DNA from: an uncultured Bacteroides sp.
GTDB taxonomy: Bacteria; Bacteroidota; Bacteroidia; Bacteroidales; Bacteroidaceae
Direction: 5' to 3'
Assembly: GCA_900556625.1 (NCBI GenBank)
Contig: USPQ01000008.1
Coordinates: 1-64,000, forward strand
Length of the DNA: 64,000 nucleotides
Shown: piece by piece, positions 56,024-64,000 of the stretch
Layout: each line of letters begins with the position of its first letter
How positions within the stretch are numbered: the stretch's first letter is position 1
Made by a program: the position numbers and the translations under genes
The notes under the pieces: model-generated
Told to the model about the DNA's origin: nothing
Database searches by the model: none
What the model saw: only the letters and a program-made list of their open reading frames with translations

Positions 56024-58486
56024 TTATCTAAGTTTGGCTCCTAGTTTATCTTCCAGGTTTTTCACCAGTTTCGACATGATCTTATCAATCATCTTATCGT
56101 TCAATGTCTGGCTCTCGTCTTGAAGCAAGAAACTGACCGCATACGATTTCTTACCAGCTTCCAGGTTCTTGCCTTCATATACATCGAAGAGTTCCACTTC
56201 TTTCAGCAACTTCTTCTCTGTCTCGTAAGCGATCTTCTCGATTTCGGCAAACTGCACATTCTTGTCGAGCAGCAAAGCCAAATCGCGCCGTACAGCCGGG
56301 AACTTGGAAAGCTCCTTGTAGCTGACTTTAGCCGAACGGACAGCTTTCAGCAATTCTTTCCAGTTCAAGTCAGCGAAATAGACTTCATTGTCTATATCGA
56401 ACGCTTTCAGCAGCTTCTTAGTAACTACACCGAAAGAAGCAAGGCGTTTGCCACCCTTCGTATGGACAGACAGTGCGGCAGCAAAGATATCATCAGACAG
56501 ATTGCCTATCACCAGATTGTGCAAATCCAGTCCTAAACGTTTCAAGATATTCTCCACATATGCTTTCAGCTCATATACCGAACTGTTCTCATCCGGATGC
56601 GCCCATGAGTTGGAAACCTTCTTGCCTGTAACCCACAGACCCAAATGATAATCTTCCGAATAAGGAGCCAACGCTTTTTCCGGGTTCTTCTTGTCCCCGT
56701 CGAAATAATAGCAATTACCAAATTCAAAGAATTTCAGATCCGCATTTTTACGATTGGCATTATGGGCAATGCTTTCCAATCCACCGAACAGCAAAGTCTG
56801 GCGCATAGCGTTCAAATCAGCGCTTAGCGGATTCAACAGCATAACCAGGCGATTGGAAGGATAAGTTTCCAGACCGTCATAATAAGCCGCACGGGTCAAT
56901 GAGTTGTTCAATATTTCATTGAATCCACAGCCCACCAATTGTTCGGCAACCAGATTCTGCAATTTATTCGACTTGTCATGCTCGCCTTTAGTAGTCAGAC
57001 TGGATTTCAACGTAGTCGGAATTTCCACATTATTGTATCCGTAGATGCGGAGAATATCCTCAATCACGTCACAATCACGCTGCACATCCACACGATAAGG
57101 AGGAACGGCCAGTGTCAGTCCTTCCACCGTCTCATTAGTTATCTTCATTTCCAGGCTCGTCACAATGCTCTTGATTGTCTCTACCGGAATCACTTTACCA
57201 ATCAGCGAATGTACTTTCTCGTAAGATAGGTCTACTATGAAATCCTGTGCAGGAGTAGTATATACATCTTTTATTTCAGAAGAGATAGTACCGCCTGCCA
57301 ACTCTTTTACCATTATGGCAGCCAGTTTCAGACAGTAAATCACACTATTCGGGTCGATGCCGCGTTCAAAGCGGAAAGAAGCATCGGTATTCAAGCCGTG
57401 ACGACGGGCCGTCTTACGCACCCATGTAGGATGGAAATAAGCACTTTCGATGAAAACATCCGTTGTAGCTTCCGTAGAGCCGGAATCCAATCCGCCAAAT
57501 ACGCCCGCAATGCACATGGCTTCTTCCTTATTGCAAATCATCAGGTCGCGGTCACTCAGCTTACGTTCCACCTCGTCCAGTGTAACGAACAGAGTTCCTT
57601 CGGGCATTGTCTTTACGATAACTTCATTACCCTTTATCTTACCGGCATCAAAGCAATGCAACGGTTGTCCGAAAGCATGGACAATGTAATTAGTGACATC
57701 CACTACATTATTAATAGGACGCACACCGATCAGACGCAATTTATTCTGCAACCATTCCGGACTTTCCTTTACAGTCACTCCTTTCACGGTAACACCGGCA
57801 TAATGCGGACACGCTTCACTGTTTTCAACCTTTACTTCAATATCCAAATCATGGTTTTCCACTTTAAAGTCATCCACCGACGGACGTTGCAGAGTTGCCT
57901 GCTTACCGTTCTGAATCAGATAAGCATACAAGTCACGGGCTACACCGTAGTGAGAGCATGCATCCGCACGGTTAGGAGTGATATCCACTTCAAGCACATA
58001 ATCGCTCTTGATATTATAATAATCTTTGGCAAGAGTACCCGGGACAGCATTTTCCGGCAAAACGATGATACCTGCATGATCCGTACCGATACCGATTTCA
58101 TCTTCAGCACAAATCATACCTGTAGATTCTACACCGCGGATTTTTGATTTTTTGATAGTAAAGCATTCGTCCCCGTCATAGAGTTTTGTCCCCAATGTAG
58201 CGACTACCACTTTTTGTCCGGCAGCCACGTTCGGAGCTCCACAAACGATCTGCACCGGATCGCCTTCTCCCAGATTGACAGTAGTAATGTGCAGATGGTC
58301 CGAATTAGGATGTTCCACACAGGTCAGCACTTCGCCGATCACAAGTCCCTCCAAACCACCTTTAATGGTCTGCACTTCTTCCACACCACCTGTTTCCAAG
58401 CCGATAGAAGTCAACGCAGCCGCCGTTTCATCAGGCGTCAAATCGAAGTTGACATACTCTTTCAGCCAGTTATAAGAGATATTCAT
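56024..58486 (-). CDS. pheT: Phenylalanyl-tRNA synthetase beta subunit
   Basis: 820 residues, full length. Domain order is as expected: N-terminal helical piece with MNISYNWLKEYVNFDL, a tRNA-binding OB fold (about 40-150, VIGEVLTCVEHPNSDHLHITTVNLG), B3/B4 editing domain (about 200-370), B5 (about 405-475), the catalytic-like core and a C-terminal anticodon-binding ferredoxin-like domain (about 725-820, SKFPAVRRDLALLLD). The alpha subunit gene is not in the window. First gene of the pheT-yebC-TSCPD unit. Confidence 0.97.
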   Translation of the reverse strand: MNISYNWLKEYVNFDLTPDETAAALTSIGLETGGVEEVQTIKGGLEGLVIGEVLTCVEHPNSDHLHITTVNLGEGDPVQIVCGAPNVAAGQKVVVATLGTKLYDGDECFTIKKSKIRGVESTGMICAEDEIGIGTDHAGIIVLPENAVPGTLAKDYYNIKSDYVLEVDITPNRADACSHYGVARDLYAYLIQNGKQATLQRPSVDDFKVENHDLDIEVKVENSEACPHYAGVTVKGVTVKESPEWLQNKLRLIGVRPINNVVDVTNYIVHAFGQPLHCFDAGKIKGNEVIVKTMPEGTLFVTLDEVERKLSDRDLMICNKEEAMCIAGVFGGLDSGSTEATTDVFIESAYFHPTWVRKTARRHGLNTDASFRFERGIDPNSVIYCLKLAAIMVKELAGGTISSEIKDVYTTPAQDFIVDLSYEKVHSLIGKVIPVETIKSIVTSLEMKITNETVEGLTLAVPPYRVDVQRDCDVIEDILRIYGYNNVEIPTTLKSSLTTKGEHDKSNKLQNLVAEQLVGCGFNEILNNSLTRAAYYDGLETYPSNRLVMLLNPLSADLNAMRQTLLFGGLESIAHNANRKNADLKFFEFGNCYYFDGDKKNPEKALAPYSEDYHLGLWVTGKKVSNSWAHPDENSSVYELKAYVENILKRLGLDLHNLVIGNLSDDIFAAALSVHTKGGKRLASFGVVTKKLLKAFDIDNEVYFADLNWKELLKAVRSAKVSYKELSKFPAVRRDLALLLDKNVQFAEIEKIAYETEKKLLKEVELFDVYEGKNLEAGKKSYAVSFLLQDESQTLNDKMIDKIMSKLVKNLEDKLGAKLR

Positions 58487-58577
58487 ATAATTAATTTTTT
58501 ATTGTTTCTCAAAAGATTCGCAAAGTTAATAAGATTTTTCGGTTGACCGAAAAGGTTAGATAAAAAATTGCAGGTTA

Positions 58578-58742
58578 TTTCACCACAGAGGACACCGAGG
58601 ACACAGAGTTTTTTCTTTTTATTTAAGTACTCATGTTTAATTAGTTTATAAGTTAATTATACACACTTTGCTTATTACGGATTTACACTTATTTTTCATC
58701 TTTCCGATATCCTCAGTGTCCTCTGCGTCCTCTGTGGTGAAA
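58578..58742. repeat. Long intergenic palindrome, GAGGA variant
   Basis: Arms of about 30 nt (58578-58607 and 58711-58742) match with few mismatches, separated by 103 AT-rich nt. The outer part TTTCACCACAGAGGACA is laid out like the palindrome at 42427 but has GG where that has TT. It fills the 266-nt gap between dnaB and pheT; nothing else was seen there. Confidence 0.8.
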
Positions 58743-58752
58743 GAATACGCAA

Positions 58753-60321
58753 CTAGAATGGCAAAGGTCCATCCCCTCCTACCGGTGCCCCGAACGGATT
58801 ACCCGACTGCGGAGTAAAGTCCGGTGTCGGCGGTGGCGGAACGGAACCGGCTCCTCCGGCATTCATCTTAGACCCCAGCATAGCACCGGCAGGCTCACCC
58901 GGCATAGGAATCACCATGTCATCCTCCGGATTTGAGAAACGGGTAAACTCACCTTTGAATCGGAGCAGCACTTCACCCACCGCACCGTTACGATGCTTGG
59001 CTATCACAATCTCCGCCATACCGCGAAGGTCATTACCACGATCATCCTGGTAAATTTTGTAATATTCCGGACGGTGGATAAAACATACCATATCGGCATC
59101 CTGCTCGATGGCTCCCGATTCACGAAGGTCGCTCAACTGCGGACGTTTGCCATCAATTCCTTCACGGCTCTCCACACCACGATTCAACTGCGACAATGCG
59201 ACAATCGGGATGTTCAGCTCCTTCGCCAATCCCTTCAGTGAACGTGAAATGGTACTGACCTCCTCCTGACGGCTTCCGAACGCCATTCCACTAGCATTCA
59301 TCAACTGCAAGTAGTCAATAATAATGATTTTCACCCCATGTTCACGCACCAGACGACGGGCTTTCGTACGAAGCTCAAACACCGACAGAGAGGGAGTATC
59401 ATCCACATACAGCGGTGCATCCAGCAAATCCTTCAGTTTATAGTCCAATTGCTGCCATTCATAATTCGCCAACTGTCCGCTTTTAATTTTCTCACTCGGA
59501 ATCTCGCAGACATTCGTAATCAGACGATTCACCAACTGGACATTACTCATTTCAAGAGAAAACAACGCTACCGGGTTACGATAATCGACGGCTATATTCT
59601 TCGCCATAGAAAGGACGAAAGCTGTCTTACCCATCGCAGGACGGGCGGCAATAATAATAAGGTCGGAGTTCTGCCAACCGGAAGTCATCTTGTCCAGCTT
59701 CGTAAAACCGCTTTCAAGCCCACTCAATCCGTCCGTTCGTGCCGCTGCCTTCTGAATCAGCTTATACGCTTCGTCAATCACCGGATTGATCTGCGTGTAG
59801 TCCTTCTTCATGTTCTGCTGCGAAATCTCAAAAAGCTTTCCTTCGGCTTCCTGCATCAGATCGTCCACATCCAGCGTTTCATCAAACGCCTTACTTTGAA
59901 TGTTACTGGTAAAAGTAATCAACTCGCGCGCCAATGATTTCTGTGCTATGATGCGTGCATGATATTCAATATGCGCCGAAGAGGCCACTTTGCTACTCAA
60001 CTGAGTAATATAGAACGGACCTCCGACCTCTTCCAGCTCTCCGCGTTTGCTAAGCTGTTCCTTTACTGTCAGAATATCCACCGGCTTCTGATTTACGGCA
60101 AGATCGGTGATAGCGGCATAGATCAGTTGATGCCGGTGTTCATAAAAAGATTCGGGACGAAGAATTTCACTCACCAACGAATAAGCGTCCTTCTCAATCA
60201 TCAAAGCCCCCAATACTGCTTCTTCCAGCTCAGGTGCCTGCGGCTGAATACGTCCATAATCATTTACCGGTTGCACTTTAGCAGACTTCGTATTGCGGGT
60301 GTTTCTTCTCTGTTCGGCCAT
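58753..60321 (-). CDS. dnaB: Replicative DNA helicase DnaB
   Basis: 522 residues. N-terminal helical domain (about 25-130, PQAPELEEAVLGALMIEKDAY) and RecA-type ATPase with Walker A AARPAMGKTAFVLSMA near 230, IIIDYLQLM Walker B near 330, and DLRESGAIEQDADMV near 410. No intein seen. The C-terminal ~60 residues are Gly/Pro-rich and probably disordered. Chromosomal copy, divergent from ispE. Confidence 0.96.
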   Translation of the reverse strand: MAEQRRNTRNTKSAKVQPVNDYGRIQPQAPELEEAVLGALMIEKDAYSLVSEILRPESFYEHRHQLIYAAITDLAVNQKPVDILTVKEQLSKRGELEEVGGPFYITQLSSKVASSAHIEYHARIIAQKSLARELITFTSNIQSKAFDETLDVDDLMQEAEGKLFEISQQNMKKDYTQINPVIDEAYKLIQKAAARTDGLSGLESGFTKLDKMTSGWQNSDLIIIAARPAMGKTAFVLSMAKNIAVDYRNPVALFSLEMSNVQLVNRLITNVCEIPSEKIKSGQLANYEWQQLDYKLKDLLDAPLYVDDTPSLSVFELRTKARRLVREHGVKIIIIDYLQLMNASGMAFGSRQEEVSTISRSLKGLAKELNIPIVALSQLNRGVESREGIDGKRPQLSDLRESGAIEQDADMVCFIHRPEYYKIYQDDRGNDLRGMAEIVIAKHRNGAVGEVLLRFKGEFTRFSNPEDDMVIPMPGEPAGAMLGSKMNAGGAGSVPPPPTPDFTPQSGNPFGAPVGGDGPLPF

Positions 60322-60406
60322 TAATTCAATTAAAAATTAAAGATTAAAAACTAAAAGTTACGACTGGACATACTCATTCATAACAGATTTCTTCCGGTCG
60401 GGAGGA

Positions 60407-60414
60407 CAAAGATA
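60407..60414 (-). promoter_or_regulatory. -7 box of dnaB
   Basis: TATCTTTG on the minus strand matches TAnnTTTG about 85 nt before dnaB. No clear -33 element. Confidence 0.5.
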
Positions 60415-60458
60415 GAACATAATCACGAAGAATAGATAAGGAAAAATGAAGTTTTTAC

Positions 60459-60466
60459 TAACTTTG
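60459..60466 (+). promoter_or_regulatory. -7 box of ispE
   Basis: TAACTTTG matches TAnnTTTG about 51 nt before ispE. With the dnaB box it defines a divergent promoter region. Confidence 0.5.
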
Positions 60467-60517
60467 TCCCCTGTGTCGCTTTTTCTTTAATTTTTAATCT
60501 TTAATTTTTAATTGATT

Positions 60518-61345
60518 ATGATTGCTTTTCCCAATATCAAAATAAACTTGGGGCTTTCCATTACGGAAAAACGCCCCGACGGATACCATAATCTGGAAAC
60601 AGTGTTCTATCCGGTGGCTTTGGAAGATGCGCTGGAAATCCGTACTTCTCCCGACACTGACCGGAAATTCACCCTTTACCAACACGGAATGGAAATAGCG
60701 GGCAAGCCGGAAGATAATCTGGTGGTAAAAGCCTATCTTTTGATGGATAAGGAGTTCCATCTTCCTCCTGTAGAGATCCATCTATATAAACACATTCCTT
60801 CCGGAGCCGGACTGGGTGGAGGGTCATCCGATGCAGCTTTCATGCTGAAGTTGCTCAATGATCATTATCAGTTAGGGGTATCTGAAGAACAATTGGAGGT
60901 ATACGCCGCCACTTTGGGAGCAGACTGTGCTTTCTTTATCAAAAACAGACCGACCTTTGCCGAAGGAATCGGTAATATCTTTTCTCCGGTCGAGCTTTCA
61001 TTAAGCGGCTACCAAATCATGATTATCAAACCGGATGTGTTCGTATCCACTCGGGAAGCTTTTGCAAACATCCGCCCTCATCATCCGGAATATCCTGTCA
61101 AAGAGGTCATCCGACGCCCGGTTACAGAGTGGAGAGATACCCTGATCAATGATTTCGAAGCCAGCGTATTCCCGCAACATCCCATCATCGGAGATATAAA
61201 AAAAGAGCTCTATCATCACGGAGCGATCTACGCATCCATGAGCGGTTCCGGTTCTTCAGTTTTCGGACTGTTCACACCCGATGTACTGTTACCGGAAATT
61301 GATTGGGGAACAGATACGTTCTGCTTCACAGGAACACTTAAATAA
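60518..61345 (+). CDS. ispE: 4-diphosphocytidyl-2-C-methyl-D-erythritol kinase
   Basis: 275 residues from ATG 60518. GHMP kinase of the MEP isoprenoid pathway, phosphorylating the 2-hydroxyl of CDP-methylerythritol. It starts IAFPNIKINLGLSITEKRPDGYH, has the ATP loop PSGAGLGGGSSDAAFML near 90-106, and the C-terminal SGSGSSVFGLF motif. Upstream in-frame TTG at 60512 is unlikely. Confidence 0.93.
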   Translation: MIAFPNIKINLGLSITEKRPDGYHNLETVFYPVALEDALEIRTSPDTDRKFTLYQHGMEIAGKPEDNLVVKAYLLMDKEFHLPPVEIHLYKHIPSGAGLGGGSSDAAFMLKLLNDHYQLGVSEEQLEVYAATLGADCAFFIKNRPTFAEGIGNIFSPVELSLSGYQIMIIKPDVFVSTREAFANIRPHHPEYPVKEVIRRPVTEWRDTLINDFEASVFPQHPIIGDIKKELYHHGAIYASMSGSGSSVFGLFTPDVLLPEIDWGTDTFCFTGTLK

Positions 61346-61347
61346 AA

Positions 61348-61377
61348 ACGGTACCACGACTCACGTCGTAGTACCGT
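61348..61377 (-). terminator. Terminator of galE
   Basis: A 13-bp stem (ACGGTACCACGAC with GTCGTAGTACCGT, one G-U) with a 4-nt loop, followed on the minus strand by TTTTTATTT. It begins 2 nt after the ispE stop and may also serve that gene. The rest of 61378-61564 holds a small hairpin near 61510 (ACAAATC/GATTTGT) and no gene seen. Confidence 0.75.
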
Positions 61378-61564
61378 CACAACACAAACACAAAATAAAA
61401 CACGACAAAACTACTGTGCAATCTGCCTGTCTATACCAAAGAGGTATAAGTACTGCTCTTGTATATTCACATACCCGCGAACAGCTTCAGGTCGATCACA
61501 TCAAATTAAACAAATCTACATTGATTTGTTCGAGTTATCAGATGATAAAACAAAAAAATGCTAT

Positions 61565-62599
61565 TTACTGAATACCTCTTTCACGAAGTTTCAACTGCCA
61601 GTTCCAGGCAGAGCGCAAAGTATCTTCCAAAGTTTCCACAGCTTTCCATCCCAATTCGGAATTAGCGAAATCAGGATTTGCCCAAACTTTTTCAATATCT
61701 CCCGCACGACGTCCAACGATCTGATAGTTCAACTTCACACCGGTAGCCTTCTCGAAGCCTTGAATCAATTCCAATACAGAGACACCACGTCCCGTACCGA
61801 TATTGAATACTTCCACTTTTTCTTTCTGCGCCTTCTCCAAGATACGGCGGATAGCAATCACGTGCGCCTTAGCCAAGTCAACAACATTGATAAAGTCACG
61901 GATGCAAGAACCGTCGGGCGTATCATAATCGTCACCGAACACACTCAACTTCTCGCGAATGCCGATAGCTGTCTGAGTCAGATAAGGAATCAGGTTCTGG
62001 GGAACACCGTTCGGCAACTCACCCAGCAATGCGGTAGGATGCGCGCCTATCGGATTGAAATAACGCAACATGATTGCATTGATCGGAGCACCGGAGGCTA
62101 CCGTATCACGGATAATCTCTTCATTAATCTGTTTTGTATTTCCGTATGGTGATTCCGCTTTCTTAATCGGCGCCTTTTCTGTCACCGGCAATTCATCCGG
62201 CTGTCCATACACCGTACAAGAAGAAGAGAATACAATACCTTCCACTCCGTGTTTCGGCATCAGTTCGAGAAGGTTGATCAAAGAAACCAGATTATTACGA
62301 TAATAAAGCAACGGTTTCTCCACCGATTCACCTACCGCCTTGCTTGCAGCAAAGTGGATGATAGCTTTAATTCCTTTATATTTTGTGAATACGGCGTCAA
62401 GACCTTCAAAATCAAGACAATCCAACTTTTCGAAAGCCGGACGGATACCGGAAACTTTTTCTATATTGTCGACAACATCAGCACTGGAATTTGATAAATT
62501 ATCGATGATGATTACTTCATACCCACTGTTTTGCAGCTCTACAACAGTATGGGAACCAATATATCCCGTTCCCCCTGTCACTAAAATTCTTTCTTTCAT
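61565..62599 (-). CDS. galE: UDP-glucose 4-epimerase
   Basis: 344 residues, extended SDR family. NAD-binding TGGTGYIGSHTVVEL at residues 7-21, SSSCTVYG with the catalytic Ser/Thr region near 125, and YGNTK (Tyr/Lys pair) near 152. It interconverts UDP-glucose and UDP-galactose. It has its own promoter and terminator. Confidence 0.95.
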   Translation of the reverse strand: MKERILVTGGTGYIGSHTVVELQNSGYEVIIIDNLSNSSADVVDNIEKVSGIRPAFEKLDCLDFEGLDAVFTKYKGIKAIIHFAASKAVGESVEKPLLYYRNNLVSLINLLELMPKHGVEGIVFSSSCTVYGQPDELPVTEKAPIKKAESPYGNTKQINEEIIRDTVASGAPINAIMLRYFNPIGAHPTALLGELPNGVPQNLIPYLTQTAIGIREKLSVFGDDYDTPDGSCIRDFINVVDLAKAHVIAIRRILEKAQKEKVEVFNIGTGRGVSVLELIQGFEKATGVKLNYQIVGRRAGDIEKVWANPDFANSELGWKAVETLEDTLRSAWNWQLKLRERGIQ

Positions 62600-62647
62600 A
62601 TTCTTTACTTATATGGTTAGTTCTTCGGTCTATTATTGTTTGAGCTA

Positions 62648-62678
62648 CAAATGTATGGAAATAAAATGAGAATGCAAT
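62648..62678 (-). promoter_or_regulatory. Promoter of galE
   Basis: On the minus strand ATTG (62678-62675), 19 nt, then TACATTTG (62655-62648): the -33/-7 layout of Bacteroides, with one mismatch in TTTG. About 48 nt of leader. Confidence 0.65.
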
Positions 62679-62704
62679 ATTCCGTAACCATTTTATTTAT
62701 AAAA

Positions 62705-62755
62705 GAATTGGGAACTCATTATCTGTATGTCCCCACACAGCCGAGCTCCCAATTC
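62705..62755 (-). terminator. Terminator of the rnf operon
   Basis: On the minus strand a 13-bp stem (GAATTGGGAGCTC/GAGTTCCCAATTC, one mismatch allowing G-U) with a 25-nt loop, followed by TTTTATAAAT. It lies 25 nt after rnfA. Confidence 0.75.
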
Positions 62756-62779
62756 ATATTTAATTATCAACTGTAAATC

Positions 62780-63352
62780 TTATACCACGCCGGAGAATCC
62801 CATGAATGCCATAGCCAGCAAACCGGCGGTGATCAAAGCAATCGGAGTGCCTTGCATTCCCTTCGGGATTTTCACCAGACTCATCTGCTCGCGCAATCCT
62901 GCAAAAAGCACCAGCGCCAGTCCGAATCCGAGAGCTGTTGAGAACGCATATACAACGCCTGTCAGCAAATCATAGTCTTTCTGAATCACCAGAATAGCCA
63001 CACCCAAGATACAGCAGTTGGTTGTGATCAATGGCAAAAATACACCCAACGCCTGGTACAGAGCCGGAGAGACTTTCTTCAGAATGATTTCCACCATCTG
63101 CACCAGTCCGGCGATCACCAGAATAAAAGTGATTGTCTGCAAATATCCCAGATCGAAAACATCCAGAACAAATTTCTGAATCAGGAAAGTGACAATGGTA
63201 GCGATGGTCAGCACGAAAGCAACCGCAGCGCTCATACCCATCGCAGTTTCCACTTTCTTGGATACGCCCAGGAACGGACAAATGCCCAAGAACTGCGACA
63301 ACACGATGTTGTTTACAAAGATTGCCGAAATAAAAATCAATATATATTCCAT
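62780..63352 (-). CDS. rnfA: Rnf electron-transport complex subunit A
   Basis: 190 residues, six membrane segments, MEYILIFISAIFVNNIVLSQFLGICPFLGVSKK at the start. RnfA and RnfE are paralogous membrane subunits of the ferredoxin:NAD+ oxidoreductase that pumps Na+ or H+. It follows rnfE by 22 nt and is the last gene, as in the usual B-C-D-G-E-A order. Confidence 0.95.
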   Translation of the reverse strand: MEYILIFISAIFVNNIVLSQFLGICPFLGVSKKVETAMGMSAAVAFVLTIATIVTFLIQKFVLDVFDLGYLQTITFILVIAGLVQMVEIILKKVSPALYQALGVFLPLITTNCCILGVAILVIQKDYDLLTGVVYAFSTALGFGLALVLFAGLREQMSLVKIPKGMQGTPIALITAGLLAMAFMGFSGVV

Positions 63353-63374
63353 ATTCTTCTCTTATTTAATTGAA

Positions 63375-63959
63375 TTAGGCTTTCTTCAAGCTGTTGATCA
63401 ACGCAATAAGGTATCCTAAAGCGATGAAAGCACCCGGAGCCAATACAAACACCAACATTCCGTACTCTTCCGGCATGATTGTCAGATTGAAAATCTTGCC
63501 TGTTCCCAAGAATTCGCGGACAGCTCCCAGCAGAGTCAAGGCTATCGTAAAACCAAGTCCCATACCAAGACCGTCGAACATGGAAGCCACCGGATTATTC
63601 TTCGCGGCGAATGCTTCAGCACGTCCCAGCACGATACAGTTTACCACGATCAACGGGATGAAAAGCCCCAGTGTGGCATACAAATCCGGCACGTAAGCCT
63701 GCATCACCATCTGGAGCAATGTTACGAAAGACGCAATGACTACAATGAACGATGGGATACGTACCATATCCGGAATCAGATTCTTGATGGAAGAAATTAC
63801 CACGTTCGAGCAAATCAACACAAACATAGTGGCCAGTCCCATACCCATACCATTGATAGCCGATGAAGTTGTACCCAATGTAGGACACATACCAAGCAGG
63901 AGCACAAACGTAGGATTCTCTTTGATAATCCCGTTCATCATTACTTTAAAATTATTCAT
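63375..63959 (-). CDS. rnfE: Rnf electron-transport complex subunit E
   Basis: 194 residues, six membrane segments, with MNGIIKENPTFVLLLGMCPTLGTTSSAINGMGMG at the start, matching RnfE. Upstream AAAGGAGGAG lies about 11 nt before the ATG, a strong Shine-Dalgarno sequence, unusual among the genes here. It comes between rnfG (off the window) and rnfA. Confidence 0.95.
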   Translation of the reverse strand: MNNFKVMMNGIIKENPTFVLLLGMCPTLGTTSSAINGMGMGLATMFVLICSNVVISSIKNLIPDMVRIPSFIVVIASFVTLLQMVMQAYVPDLYATLGLFIPLIVVNCIVLGRAEAFAAKNNPVASMFDGLGMGLGFTIALTLLGAVREFLGTGKIFNLTIMPEEYGMLVFVLAPGAFIALGYLIALINSLKKA

Positions 63960-63982
63960 ATCTTAATCTCCTCCTTTCTTAA

Positions 63983-64000
63983 TTAATAGAATCTTGCTTC
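63983..64000 (-). CDS. Possible last codons of rnfG
   Basis: The edge reads E-A-R-F-Y-stop on the minus strand, ending 23 nt before rnfE. Gene order predicts rnfG here, but six codons cannot prove it. Confidence 0.3.
   Translation of the reverse strand, partial: EARFY

Larger units (their letters stand above)
60327..60514. repeat. Identical 24-nt leader segments of dnaB and ispE, inverted
   Basis: The 24 nt 60491-60514, just before ispE, recur exactly on the minus strand at 60350-60327, just before dnaB. Both end a few nt from the start codon. They are T/A-rich and probably form the ribosome-loading leader of each gene; they also let the region fold into a large hairpin. Confidence 0.8.

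Overview
The window is a Bacteroides-type chromosome segment with most of a temperate phage integrated in its left part. The Bacteroides reading rests on recurrent TAnnTTTG -7 promoter boxes ahead of host genes, few Shine-Dalgarno sequences, AT-rich leaders, and a typical Bacteroidales gene set (PPDK, DUF4080-type radical SAM protein, Rnf complex, paired lepA and small winged-helix gene). The species cannot be fixed from sequence alone.

Positions 1 to about 38,000 are the right part of a prophage; its left end lies outside the window. It looks podovirus-like: scaffold, major capsid protein, portal, connector-type proteins, large terminase, ejection-type internal proteins and a very large tail protein are present, and no tape measure or sheath gene was seen. 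Reading leftward from the integrase (36296-37777): a minus-strand operon (35761 to 15158) carries two internal virion proteins, a 5,553-residue polyvalent protein (DdrB/ParB-like, InPase-like, N6-methylase-like, SNF2-type helicase, zincin motif, membrane-active C-terminus), the portal and a small protein. A plus-strand terminase operon (11496 to 15117) carries a small DNA-binding candidate, a rhomboid-like membrane protease, TerL and two small proteins. A second minus-strand operon (11362 to beyond 1) carries scaffold, capsid, two connector or head-fibre candidates and a tail protein of more than 2,613 residues that leaves the window. The end of that tail protein resembles the C-type-lectin variable region of a diversity-generating retroelement target. 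The two minus-strand virion operons share a 13-nt element placed exactly 23 nt from a -7-like box, which looks like a phage-specific promoter module. Lysis, repressor and replication genes were not seen and presumably lie to the left.

Positions 38,011-64,000 are ordinary chromosome: ppdK, an RlmD/RumA-type methyltransferase, an RluA-type pseudouridine synthase, a small lipoprotein, a B12-binding radical SAM protein, a 5'-truncated VWA gene, map-rmuC, a cation/proton antiporter, lepA, a winged-helix protein, a C_GCAxxG_C_C protein, exonuclease III, an Nramp transporter, the pheT-yebC-TSCPD cluster, dnaB divergent from ispE, galE, and the end of an Rnf operon (rnfE, rnfA). Intergenic spaces here hold four long imperfect palindromes of related architecture; none was seen in the prophage.
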